Shown here piece after piece: positions 53,068-61,113 of a stretch of DNA of 64,000 bases. The notes under the pieces are model-generated. The model searched no databases. It saw only the letters and a program-made list of their open reading frames with translations, and was not told where the DNA came from. The position numbers and the translations under genes are program-made. Numbering within the stretch: the first letter of the stretch is position 1; each line of letters opens with the position of its first letter. Source of the stretch: Acholeplasmataceae bacterium UBA6150 (GTDB taxonomy: Bacteria; Bacillota_I; Bacilli_A; Acholeplasmatales; UBA5453); the NCBI GenBank assembly GCA_002423145.1, contig DIUU01000013.1, positions 1 through 64,000 on the forward strand, written 5' to 3'.

Positions 53068-55564
53068 CCAAATATACCTCCACATCGTCGTCTAGTCCTA
53101 CAAAGTAGTTTGGCACGATTCGTTCATTCATGATTATTTTTGAAATCGCATAATTACCGACTTCGAGTCCTTTTGGATTATGGTATGTAATTCTGCGTTT
53201 GACACCGAATAAATAGGTTTCAATCCAAGCTTTTCCCTCAATGAAATCAGATTTCATGAGTTTTGGACTGAGGGTTAATGTCCCTAAGTGCATTTGAATG
53301 CCAAATACTTCTGTTCTTAATAACTTTAACAACCAAGATGCAGATCCGGTTAAGTAACTGTACTTACCTTCCCCTTTAGGTGTGAAATATTCTGGTATAC
53401 CCGCAAGCATATTGGATTTAGGATGGATTGCACGATTCAATAAGGCATTCATCGCGCTGTGTCCATAAGAAACTAAATCATATTGATATAAGCCATAAGC
53501 ATACATGACAGCCATGTGTGAGAACACAGCGCCGTTTTCTTTATGACCATAAGCAAACCCAAAGGCCCGTCCCATATTTAATTTGACTTCATGGAAATTG
53601 GAGTTTAGCTTGTATCCACCAATACTCGGATCAAATAACGCTTTTTTAGTCATGGAAGCAATCTTGGCAGCACGTTTTTTCGTGACTGTTTCTGACAACA
53701 ATGCCATGGTTTGTCCAGTTAAAGACAAGGTATCTTTACGGTCTAAAAATACCCCATCATTATCAATATAAGATTGTAAAGCACCACTTGGATGGATACC
53801 AAAGGCATCGAGTTGTGCAATCATTTGTTTCGCTCTGGCTTTGAGGGCTTGGATGAGTCGTTTAGAATCTACTTTAACTAATGCACCATCAAACTCTGCT
53901 ACTTCTTCAAAGAATTTTTCAAGATTGGCGTCTTTATGAATCGATAGGCTCAGTGTAGCTAAACTCTTGAACAATGTGACTTCTGGTGTATTGGATAGTT
54001 CAAGGATTTCAGCCAATAATCTTAAATTATTCGCGTAAAAATGCGTGAAAGCGAGTGTTTCACCTTGTTTAGCGGCCATATCGAGACCATCGTTCCAGTC
54101 GGCATCTTCTAGTTTAATGAAGCCTTGTTCACCCATATTGAGTGACGCGACTACGTTTTCAAGTAATAAGTGCTCATATATCGAACCTTGATAAGGGTTA
54201 TCATTGATTTTTAGCACATAGTCCTTCGCAAATTGTTTTTTGGTTTGTTTGGTATAATGTGTGAATTGATCGTCAAAATACGGGGTCTGGATCCACAAGA
54301 AATCCATATCGCCGGTTTCGTGTACATACATCAATGTGGTAACCAGTGGCCATGCGCCATGGTCACTCCATACACGAACAATGTTATTTCTGTCGGCTTT
54401 AAATTCGCCTTTTTTCGAACCAATGATGGTTGCGTTTGATCCATCGATTCGAATCCCTGAAAAATTGTTGACCAAGGCTTCTTTTACGGTTGGGTCATTA
54501 TACATGATGAGTGACAATAAATCCTGCCACAGATCTCGCCATCCTTTACCACCTTTACCATAGTCATGGTGAGGCATATAGGAATTTCCAAAGAATCTTC
54601 TTAATATCGGTTGAATGGCTACCATATCTAATAAAGCTGTTTTGGCTTCACTTCCATATGAAAACTGTAAACGAGAAACTTCATCAGCCCAATACGCTTT
54701 AGATTCATTGAGGGCTTGATTAAAAGCAGTATCATTTAAGTAGTGATTGAAACGACTTGGATTATCTTCATAACTGGCTGAAAAACCCATGTAGAGTGTT
54801 AAGCTTTCACGAGGTTTAAGGATTGTTTTTGAAAATTGAATACCGCCCATCGCCTCATAACCTTCGATATAATCGCCTACGTTTGAGGCTTGGTTTGGTT
54901 TAGGAAATAACAGGTTACCTCTGCCGATAAATTCATCTAAAGTAGGGTAATAGGCTTCTATGTTTAAGTCGTTTGAATTGGCGTGGAAACCATAATAAAC
55001 ATCATTGGGTTTGTGTCCGCGTTCATCAAAAGACAAGGTTGGTTTCAATTCAACCAAGCCCTCTTTGACCCAAATACGGTTGAGCAATGAAGTGACATGA
55101 CGGTGATCTCTTAGATTGTCTGCACTTCTACCATATAAAGGTGAAGCCGTCAACGCATCTACAGAAATCGGTAAGTCCGTTTTATTGGTTAATGTGACTT
55201 GATGTAACTCAATCGGATCATCATTTGCGATGAAGGATGTTACAACAATCTCAATTTTTTTATTTTTGCGTGTTAAAACTTGATATAGTGGACCGACTTC
55301 TAAATCCAATGTATCTTTTTGTTGTTGTGGGGTATTCCCTGTTAAGTGATAAGGTTTACCATCTATCGTAAAGATGATATTGCGTGAAAAAAGACTATTC
55401 ACTAGGTCTTTTTCAGTAAAAGGCTCTGTGATATAGTGGTGATAATCCAATTTGATGTCACCGGATAAAGTCGGGGTTATGTAAGACATCAGGCCAGTTT
55501 TATTGTAAAGAGGAAAATAATAGCCGTTATATCCTCTTAGATTTAGTTTTTTTATGGTTCCCAT
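53054..55564 (-). CDS. GH94 phosphorylase, probably laminaribiose phosphorylase
   Basis: An 836-aa inverting phosphorylase with no signal peptide. The beta-sandwich (about 1-280) and (alpha/alpha)6 barrel (about 300-740) are followed by a C-terminal beta domain. DADWNDGLDM (about 485-494) contains the general-acid Asp, GKGWRDLWQDLL the substrate-side segment, and YSYLTGSASW the phosphate site. Acholeplasma laidlawii has a characterised laminaribiose phosphorylase of this family, and the GH16/GH161-like neighbours support the same specificity (laminaribiose plus phosphate to glucose-1-phosphate plus glucose). First gene of the upstream operon. Confidence 0.82.
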   Translation of the reverse strand: MGTIKKLNLRGYNGYYFPLYNKTGLMSYITPTLSGDIKLDYHHYITEPFTEKDLVNSLFSRNIIFTIDGKPYHLTGNTPQQQKDTLDLEVGPLYQVLTRKNKKIEIVVTSFIANDDPIELHQVTLTNKTDLPISVDALTASPLYGRSADNLRDHRHVTSLLNRIWVKEGLVELKPTLSFDERGHKPNDVYYGFHANSNDLNIEAYYPTLDEFIGRGNLLFPKPNQASNVGDYIEGYEAMGGIQFSKTILKPRESLTLYMGFSASYEDNPSRFNHYLNDTAFNQALNESKAYWADEVSRLQFSYGSEAKTALLDMVAIQPILRRFFGNSYMPHHDYGKGGKGWRDLWQDLLSLIMYNDPTVKEALVNNFSGIRIDGSNATIIGSKKGEFKADRNNIVRVWSDHGAWPLVTTLMYVHETGDMDFLWIQTPYFDDQFTHYTKQTKKQFAKDYVLKINDNPYQGSIYEHLLLENVVASLNMGEQGFIKLEDADWNDGLDMAAKQGETLAFTHFYANNLRLLAEILELSNTPEVTLFKSLATLSLSIHKDANLEKFFEEVAEFDGALVKVDSKRLIQALKARAKQMIAQLDAFGIHPSGALQSYIDNDGVFLDRKDTLSLTGQTMALLSETVTKKRAAKIASMTKKALFDPSIGGYKLNSNFHEVKLNMGRAFGFAYGHKENGAVFSHMAVMYAYGLYQYDLVSYGHSAMNALLNRAIHPKSNMLAGIPEYFTPKGEGKYSYLTGSASWLLKLLRTEVFGIQMHLGTLTLSPKLMKSDFIEGKAWIETYLFGVKRRITYHNPKGLEVGNYAISKIIMNERIVPNYFVGLDDDVEVYLDERY

Positions 55565-55585
55565 TTGAACACCTCATGTCATTTT

Positions 55586-55599
55586 GGAAATCGGTTTCC
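55586..55599. promoter_or_regulatory. LacI-type operator 3
   Basis: GGAAATCGGTTTCC, the most symmetric of the three copies. It starts a few bases downstream of the -10 box of the GH94 operon, the classic place for a blocking repressor. Confidence 0.8.
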
Positions 55600-55607
55600 T
55601 TACTTCC

Positions 55608-55635
55608 ATTATATCTTATAAAAATGAATTGTAAA
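55608..55635 (-). promoter_or_regulatory. Promoter of the GH94-cupin-GH16-LacI operon
   Basis: On the minus strand -35 TTTACA (55635-55630), a 16-bp spacer and -10 TATAAT (55613-55608), followed by operator 3 at about the transcription start. Confidence 0.75.
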
Positions 55636-55724
55636 GGGTTTCAGTATATTTTTTAATAAGACCATGGATCATTTTTTTTGAACTACACATCTACTTTAAT
55701 TTTGACTTTCACCTTTACTAAGTA

Positions 55725-55750
55725 AAAAAATGGCCGAAATGGCCATTTTA
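55725..55750 (-). terminator. Terminator after the RNase J / membrane gene unit
   Basis: Stem AAATGGCC / GGCCATTT with a 5-nt loop and T7 on the minus strand, just after the stop of the 242-aa membrane gene. Confidence 0.85.
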
Positions 55751-55762
55751 AAAGAAGACGTA

Positions 55763-56488
55763 TTAGGATTTATTTCTGAAAATAAAGAATGCAAAAGCGA
55801 TATCAATCACCATAAAAATGCCAATATACATGTAGATTTTCCAGTAATGTTTTTGGATTTCTAGTAAGTCTTCGATTTCATCTACGGTATAGGACATTTG
55901 AAATCCAGCATCGATGATTTCAGTTTCATTTTCTAGATCGATGATATCCGTTGATAGGGTATTGATTTCAATAACAAACCCATCATAATCAAACAATTTA
56001 ACTTCAAAAGTATCCGATTCAATCAAGTAATTGTAATAATAAAACGATTGATCTCTTAAACCATAACTGATTGAAAAATCTTTATAGGCATCATCCGTAT
56101 TACTCGCATACGTTTTGACCCCATTTTGCCATACCTCTAATCGTGTTTGATCGAGTGGGTTTTTCGCCGTTTCACTCATGGTTACATCTTCAGCCATGAC
56201 AAATATGATGAGTTGACTGATGGTGTCACCGCTACGATTGATTTCAACGGTTCTAAAGTAAGAAATCAAATAATCGTCATTAGTTTGGGTAGGTGTAGGG
56301 TTGAACTCCATATAATAGAGTGAGGAATATTTAATGAAACCAGTGAAATCTTTCGTTTCTACCGATTCATCAATGATACGTTCTAATACAACGGCTTGAC
56401 GCTCATAAATGATCCCAAGCAACGATGTAATATAGATGACAACCAGTAAAATAATGGTAATGATGCCATACAATACTTTGTTAAACAT
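55763..56488 (-). CDS. Two-pass membrane protein, unknown
   Basis: A 241-aa protein with membrane helices at both ends (about 7-26 and 218-236) and an extracellular or cytoplasmic beta-rich middle (about 40-200, acidic, with TVEINRSGDTISQLIIFVMAED). I do not recognise it. The ATG at 56488 follows the RNase J stop (TAATATG overlap), so it is co-translated with rnj; its ribosome-binding site is weak. A role connected with RNA degradation at the membrane is possible but unsupported. Confidence 0.6.
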   Translation of the reverse strand: MFNKVLYGIITIILLVVIYITSLLGIIYERQAVVLERIIDESVETKDFTGFIKYSSLYYMEFNPTPTQTNDDYLISYFRTVEINRSGDTISQLIIFVMAEDVTMSETAKNPLDQTRLEVWQNGVKTYASNTDDAYKDFSISYGLRDQSFYYYNYLIESDTFEVKLFDYDGFVIEINTLSTDIIDLENETEIIDAGFQMSYTVDEIEDLLEIQKHYWKIYMYIGIFMVIDIAFAFFIFRNKS

Positions 56489-56489
56489 A

Positions 56490-58163
56490 TTATAGTTCCG
56501 TCGCAATAATTACAGGGATCGTAATTGGACTGCGTTTGGTTTCTTTGTATAAGAATTTATTGATATCTTCACGTACGTTGGTTTTTAGTTCATTCCAATT
56601 GATGTATTTGCCTTTTAAGTGTTTATCACACGCTTTAACAAATATGTCTTTAACATCTTTTAATAGTTGTTCAGACTCTTTAACATAAACGAAACCCTTC
56701 GTCACAATTTCGATTTCACCCAAAATCCGTTTGGATCGAGGATTGATATTCGCAATGACTAAAAGAACACCATCTTCTGATAATAATTCACGGTCATGAA
56801 TTACAATATCATTCACATCACCCACGGCTGAACCATCAATTAGGATATCACCACTGCGGTAACGTGCTCTTTGAAGATCAGGCTCACCATCTTTAAAGAC
56901 GAGGGCATCGCCATTATCCATTAAGAATACTTGGTCTTTGTCATAACCCATTTCCATGGCTAAACGTTGAACAGCAAACTGCATTCGATACTCACCAATC
57001 ACGGGTAGAATGTAGCGTGGTTTTAACATGTTCATCATCATTTTGATTTCATCTGAGGTGGCATGAGATGTGGTTAATATCTTTTTATCAATAACCGTCA
57101 CTTTCGCATCGGTACGATAAAGAATATCGAGCGTCTTCGCAGCCATTTTTTCCGTACCAGGAATCGGTGAAGCCACCACAAGTACAGTGTCATTCTCATC
57201 GATATGGATTAAACGGTCTGCTTTTTTACACATCCGTTGTAACATAAAGAATGGCTCATGGCGATTACCAGTAACCAAAGCAACGATGTCTTTATCATCG
57301 TTTTTGTTTTTATCATCGATGTATCTTAAAGCAATTAAAGATTCTTTCGGGATGTTTAAATAGCTCATTTCAATCGCAATATCGACAATGCGTTGTGCTC
57401 TTCGTCCGATAATAGCGATGCGTTTTTTATGTTTTAATGCAATATCAATAACCCGTTGAATTTTAAGCAAATCTGACGAGAATAATGAAGCAATCAATCG
57501 ACCTGGCGCGTTTGAAATGGCTTGATTAATGGTAAAATCGAGTTCTTTGGTAATCGAACCATTGAGCACTAAACCCGATCCCAAAGATTCTGTCAATAAA
57601 CAAAGCACTTTCTTTTCAGCCAGTTCATTGATTTTTTTAAAGTCGGTTTGATACCTTGGGTCTGCACTTTGGTCAAAGGTATAATCGGACGTATAAATAA
57701 TCGAACCATCGGCCGTATTGATGGCTACACCAACACTTTCAGGTATGGAGTGGGTAGTTGTAAAGAAGGTCACTTTGACGTGATCGAACTTAATAATTGA
57801 ATTTTGGTTAATGACGTTCAGTTTTAATTTGGTTAAATCATAACCCTCTTCTTTTAGGTTATCCTTAATTAACTCCATGGTGAAGTTGGTTGCGTAAACA
57901 GGCACATTGATGTCTTTAAGAATGTGTGATAGCGCACCAATGTGATCTTCATGGGCATGCGTCATGAAAAAACCTTTGATTTTTGGTAGGTGTTCTAACA
58001 GCACTTTATAATCTGGAACAATCTCATCTACACCAAACAGTTCAGAGGTTGGATATTTGATTCCTGCATCTAATATGAATAATTGGTTGTCCACATCGAT
58101 ACAATACATATTTTTCCCGTTTTCACCGAGACCGCCCAAGGCGAAAATTTTAATCAGACTCAT
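56490..58163 (-). CDS. rnj: Ribonuclease J
   Basis: A metallo-beta-lactamase nuclease with 5'-3' exo- and endonuclease activity in mRNA decay and rRNA maturation. The 557-aa protein has THAHEDHIGA (residues 68-77, zinc ligands), TTHSIPESVG, TSDYTFD, the beta-CASP insertion and a C-terminal domain ending near 557. GLGENGKNMY at the N-terminus is typical. Whether it is the J1 or J2 paralogue cannot be told. TATAAT and TTGCTG boxes lie upstream at 58206-58235. Confidence 0.94.
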   Translation of the reverse strand: MSLIKIFALGGLGENGKNMYCIDVDNQLFILDAGIKYPTSELFGVDEIVPDYKVLLEHLPKIKGFFMTHAHEDHIGALSHILKDINVPVYATNFTMELIKDNLKEEGYDLTKLKLNVINQNSIIKFDHVKVTFFTTTHSIPESVGVAINTADGSIIYTSDYTFDQSADPRYQTDFKKINELAEKKVLCLLTESLGSGLVLNGSITKELDFTINQAISNAPGRLIASLFSSDLLKIQRVIDIALKHKKRIAIIGRRAQRIVDIAIEMSYLNIPKESLIALRYIDDKNKNDDKDIVALVTGNRHEPFFMLQRMCKKADRLIHIDENDTVLVVASPIPGTEKMAAKTLDILYRTDAKVTVIDKKILTTSHATSDEIKMMMNMLKPRYILPVIGEYRMQFAVQRLAMEMGYDKDQVFLMDNGDALVFKDGEPDLQRARYRSGDILIDGSAVGDVNDIVIHDRELLSEDGVLLVIANINPRSKRILGEIEIVTKGFVYVKESEQLLKDVKDIFVKACDKHLKGKYINWNELKTNVREDINKFLYKETKRSPITIPVIIATEL

Positions 58164-58205
58164 ATAATACTTCCTTTCGATACTAGAAACGTTAAAGTTT
58201 AATTA

Positions 58206-58235
58206 ATTATAACATGGTAACCTGAAAATCAGCAA
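58206..58235 (-). promoter_or_regulatory. Promoter of rnj
   Basis: On the minus strand -35 TTGCTG (58235-58230), 18-bp spacer and -10 TATAAT (58211-58206). Confidence 0.6.
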
Positions 58236-58330
58236 GTTTATTACACCTTTTCAATCGTGATTTAAATATGAAAACTTTTTAAAGCAAAACCCTTTTTGGT
58301 TATGGTAATATACAATTAGGTGATAATTTT

Positions 58331-58933
58331 ATGGCGATTAACTATCCAAATCCAAAGAAAACAACGACTAAAGTCATTAATCGATCGAATTTAGGGATGA
58401 CACTTGAAGGCGATATTGAATCCACAAATCAGTATTATTTAGACAAAAATATCGCTGTAATATATAAAAAACCGACCCCTGTTCAAGTCGTCACTGTGAG
58501 TTATCCAGCTCGCAACAAAGCCAAAATTACAGAAGCCTATTATAAAACCCCATCGACAACAGATTTCAATGGGGTGTATAAAGGCTATTATATTGATTTT
58601 GACGCGAAAGAAACCAATTCAAAAACATCCATACCTTTAAAAAATATCCCAGAACATCAAATCATCCATCTAAAACGGATTGTTGATGCCGGTGGAATTG
58701 GATTCATGATTGTCTACTTCTCTGCTGTTAACGAGTATTATTATCTACCATTTGATGTCTTGTATGATCACTATCAAGACTCACTCAAAGGCGGCAGAAA
58801 ATCCATCAGTTATGAGACATTTCAAAGAGATGCGTATCCGATTAAATTCGGATACAATCCACGAATCGATTACTTAAAAATCATCGATACGTTTGTTATA
58901 CCAGGTCTTTTAGCAGCAACCTTTTGTAAGTAA
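58331..58933 (+). CDS. recU: Holliday junction resolvase RecU
   Basis: Resolves Holliday junctions during recombination and chromosome segregation in Firmicutes. The 200-aa protein shows the family pattern NLGMTLEGDIESTNQYYL, IYKKPTPVQVV, DFNGVYKGYYIDFDAKET (catalytic Asp/Glu/Lys residues) and GGIGFMIVYFS. Length is normal. TAGGTGA precedes the ATG. It ends convergently with thiT, overlapping it by 38 bp. Confidence 0.95.
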   Translation: MAINYPNPKKTTTKVINRSNLGMTLEGDIESTNQYYLDKNIAVIYKKPTPVQVVTVSYPARNKAKITEAYYKTPSTTDFNGVYKGYYIDFDAKETNSKTSIPLKNIPEHQIIHLKRIVDAGGIGFMIVYFSAVNEYYYLPFDVLYDHYQDSLKGGRKSISYETFQRDAYPIKFGYNPRIDYLKIIDTFVIPGLLAATFCK

Positions 58934-59435
58934 GGACCCCGAATATCATACATAAAACCAGGGATGCCAACATGTATCCACCATTGTATGTGATCGAATA
59001 AATAATGACATTTTGATCGCCTGCATATTCAGCGAAAAACAAAATGCCTGAGAGTGTATGAATGACAAATCGCGCAAAGGAACCTACCAACATCCCCAAC
59101 AATACAGCACTTAGACTGAGGTCAAGTGCTTTTTTACTGAATAAACCCGATAATCCAATGGCAGCGAACGCTAGGGTGTAGTCGAAGATAAACGATCCCC
59201 AGAAAAAAGCATACCCATCGATGAAAAAATTGACGATCCCAAACACCAATCCCGAGATTAATCCCCATTTTAAGCCATGTCGATAGCTCAACATAAACAG
59301 TGGGAACATGGCAAGTGAAGCGGATCCTCCATAGGGCATTTGGAGGATGGGAATCATTTTTGAAATCAATTCAATGACGACAGCTAACGCCACTAAAACC
59401 GCTGATTCTGTTAATTTATTTAAATCCTTGTTCAT
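58896..59435 (-). CDS. thiT: Thiamine ECF transporter S component
   Basis: The substrate-binding membrane subunit of an energy-coupling-factor thiamine importer. The 179-aa protein has six hydrophobic segments, the GGSASLAMFPLFMLSYRHG line (about 36-54) and YAGDQNVIIYSITYNGGYM, which match ThiT residues around the thiamine pocket. The energising EcfA/A'/T units must be encoded elsewhere. It is directly downstream of a TPP riboswitch with terminator, in keeping with the role. GGAG lies before the ATG. Confidence 0.92.
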   Translation of the reverse strand: MNKDLNKLTESAVLVALAVVIELISKMIPILQMPYGGSASLAMFPLFMLSYRHGLKWGLISGLVFGIVNFFIDGYAFFWGSFIFDYTLAFAAIGLSGLFSKKALDLSLSAVLLGMLVGSFARFVIHTLSGILFFAEYAGDQNVIIYSITYNGGYMLASLVLCMIFGVLTYKRLLLKDLV

Positions 59436-59454
59436 TGTTTTTTCTCCTTTAGAA

Positions 59455-59488
59455 AAATAAAAAAATTCTTTTGGTATGCCAAAAGAAT
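59455..59488 (-). terminator. Riboswitch expression-platform terminator of thiT
   Basis: On the minus strand ATTCTTTTGG-CATA-CCAAAAGAAT followed by T7. It lies between the TPP aptamer and the thiT start, so TPP binding should stop transcription here. Confidence 0.9.
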
Positions 59489-59590
59489 GTCCATGTTGAA
59501 TGACTATTCCTCCGCTGGCATGATCCAGATCAGGTATTCGGGTCGAAAATTTTCCTCTCAGCCCATAGGGGCTCCCCGTAGTACATATTC
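59489..59590 (-). promoter_or_regulatory. TPP riboswitch (thi element)
   Basis: The transcript carries the thi-box pieces: GGGGAGCC, GGGCTGAGAGG, GACCC, then CCTGATCTGGATCATGCCAGCG and GGAGG. These are the conserved TPP aptamer helices. It controls thiT through the adjoining terminator, so thiamine uptake falls when TPP is plentiful. Confidence 0.95.
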
Positions 59591-59618
59591 AGTTTATCAC
59601 ACATTTATAAAATTACAA
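59591..59618 (-). promoter_or_regulatory. Promoter of the TPP riboswitch-thiT unit
   Basis: On the minus strand -35 TTGTAA (59618-59613), 16-bp spacer and -10 TAAACT (59596-59591). Confidence 0.55.
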
Positions 59619-59627
59619 TGCGAATGC

Positions 59628-60269
59628 TCATAACTTTGAAACATAGTCTGCAGAATATATTTGAAGCAATTTATACTTTTGTTCAGTGGTCTTTCGTAAA
59701 TCAAATAAAAAACCTTCTACCGATTTCCAAATGAACACCCAACTCGCAATCGAAAACACTTCATTGAAAATAAAAATGTTTAAGTAACGTTCTGATAGTA
59801 AAATGGAAATCATCATCGCTGTTAGGCCAAACAAAACCATCAAAGTCGACAGTATTTTAATTTGTTTGATGGTGACGGTTAAGTCAATGATACGTTTGAT
59901 CAGACTGCGCTCAACCATGAGTTCGATGGTTTGTAACATATCGGGGGCGATGGTTTGATTAGGCATCGTTATATTGATCAATAAAGGCTTATAAAGAGGT
60001 ACGTATTTCGCATATTCTTCTAAGTGATTCATGATTTCTTGACTGATACGTCTTCTCGATAACATCGTGAATTTTTGATAGATATCACTTTCTTGACTGA
60101 TTTCTAGATCGATGACTGCGTAATCCTCTTCTTCATCGTATTCCTCATATTTAATTTTTAAAACTTCCTTGTCAGCTTTCTTAAACTTACTGATTTGCTG
60201 ATCCAGTTGTTTTTCTCTTGTTTTTTCAACTTCTTTTTGGTGAAGTTCTTTAATTTCATCTGGTTTCAT
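59628..60269 (-). CDS. Membrane protein with charged N-terminus, unknown
   Basis: A 213-aa protein that I do not recognise. The first 60 residues are highly charged and probably coiled (KELHQKEVEKTREKQLDQQ). A mixed middle (about 50-135) follows, then two membrane helices at about 137-158 and 165-183, and a basic tail (LFDLRKTTEQKYKLLQI). It has its own promoter and is followed by the thiT promoter, so it is a single-gene unit. AGTGAGG precedes the ATG. Confidence 0.6.
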   Translation of the reverse strand: MKPDEIKELHQKEVEKTREKQLDQQISKFKKADKEVLKIKYEEYDEEEDYAVIDLEISQESDIYQKFTMLSRRRISQEIMNHLEEYAKYVPLYKPLLINITMPNQTIAPDMLQTIELMVERSLIKRIIDLTVTIKQIKILSTLMVLFGLTAMMISILLSERYLNIFIFNEVFSIASWVFIWKSVEGFLFDLRKTTEQKYKLLQIYSADYVSKL

Positions 60270-60286
60270 AAAATGACCTCACTTCT

Positions 60287-60315
60287 ATTGTAACTTTTTT
60301 TCATGATTTTTGCAA
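60287..60315 (-). promoter_or_regulatory. Promoter of the 213-aa membrane protein gene
   Basis: On the minus strand -35 TTGCAA (60315-60310), 17-bp spacer and -10 TACAAT (60292-60287). Confidence 0.65.
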
Positions 60316-60324
60316 TTTGAAGCC

Positions 60325-60356
60325 AATAAATAAAACAATGAACCCGGAGGCTCATT
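60325..60356 (-). terminator. Terminator after the SDR gene
   Basis: Stem CAATGAGCC / GGTTCATTG with a UCCG loop, followed by TTTTATTT on the minus strand. It overlaps the SDR TGA stop. Confidence 0.8.
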
Positions 60357-61113
60357 GATTTTTTTTGCGTTTTTGACCAAATCCAGCGAAGCGTACAGAT
60401 AGGCTGGTTGGCATGATTTTAAGTAAACCATGGGCGATTTTTTCTTTAAATCCAGGGACAATGATGACGCGTTTAGCGTCGAGTGCTTGACGAGCAGCCA
60501 TCTTGGGATCTTTCTTATAAAACTTAATACTTGTGCCTGCAGTTTCAAAGAATTGGGTTTTTAATGGTCCTGGACAAAGCGCTTGAATCACAACATTGGA
60601 CTTGGTTACTTTGGCCTCATAAGCAGCGGCTCTGGTTAAACTGGTAACATAGGCTTTCGTTGCATAATACGTCGATGCGTAAGCCCCAGGAACAAATCCT
60701 GCCAATGAACTGACATTGATGATTCTCCCACCACTTTTATCTTTAAAATAGCCATAGAAATGTTTCATTAAATGTTGTAAAGCTTTAATATTCAAATCAA
60801 TCATTTGAAATTCTTTGTCTAACGGTGCATCGATAAATAAATCATTATGGCCGAAGCCCGCATTATTGATTAAAATATCGATATCGTATGGTTTGATAAA
60901 CTCAATCAATTTATCTCGGAAATCGGATTTCGCTAAATCCCCAACAAAGATTTGAACTTTCACGCGATACTTGGCTTGGATTTCTTTTTGAGCCGAAGCT
61001 AAGTGGTCTAAACTACGTGAAGTAAGGATCAAATCATAGCCGCGGTCAGCCAATAAATCAGAGAAAGCGCGTCCCAATCCAATAGCACCACCAGTGATCA
61101 ATGCATAACTCAT
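60352..61113 (-). CDS. Short-chain dehydrogenase/reductase
   Basis: A 253-aa NAD(P)-dependent SDR. The nucleotide-binding TGGAIGLG (7-14), NNAGFGH (about 84-90), catalytic Ser in NVSSLAGFVPG and YYATKAY (Tyr-x-x-x-Lys) are all present. It belongs to the DltE/YqjQ-like acylglyceryl or keto-reducing group by general look, but the substrate is not inferable. The ATG overlaps the pyrimidine-nucleoside phosphorylase TGA. Confidence 0.88.
   Translation of the reverse strand: MSYALITGGAIGLGRAFSDLLADRGYDLILTSRSLDHLASAQKEIQAKYRVKVQIFVGDLAKSDFRDKLIEFIKPYDIDILINNAGFGHNDLFIDAPLDKEFQMIDLNIKALQHLMKHFYGYFKDKSGGRIINVSSLAGFVPGAYASTYYATKAYVTSLTRAAAYEAKVTKSNVVIQALCPGPLKTQFFETAGTSIKFYKKDPKMAARQALDAKRVIIVPGFKEKIAHGLLKIMPTSLSVRFAGFGQKRKKNQ

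Noticed and set aside
50781..55599. Three short repeats as a CRISPR remnant
   Set aside because: Only 14 bp long, irregular spacing of 75 bp and 4.7 kb, palindromic and placed at promoters; there are no cas genes.
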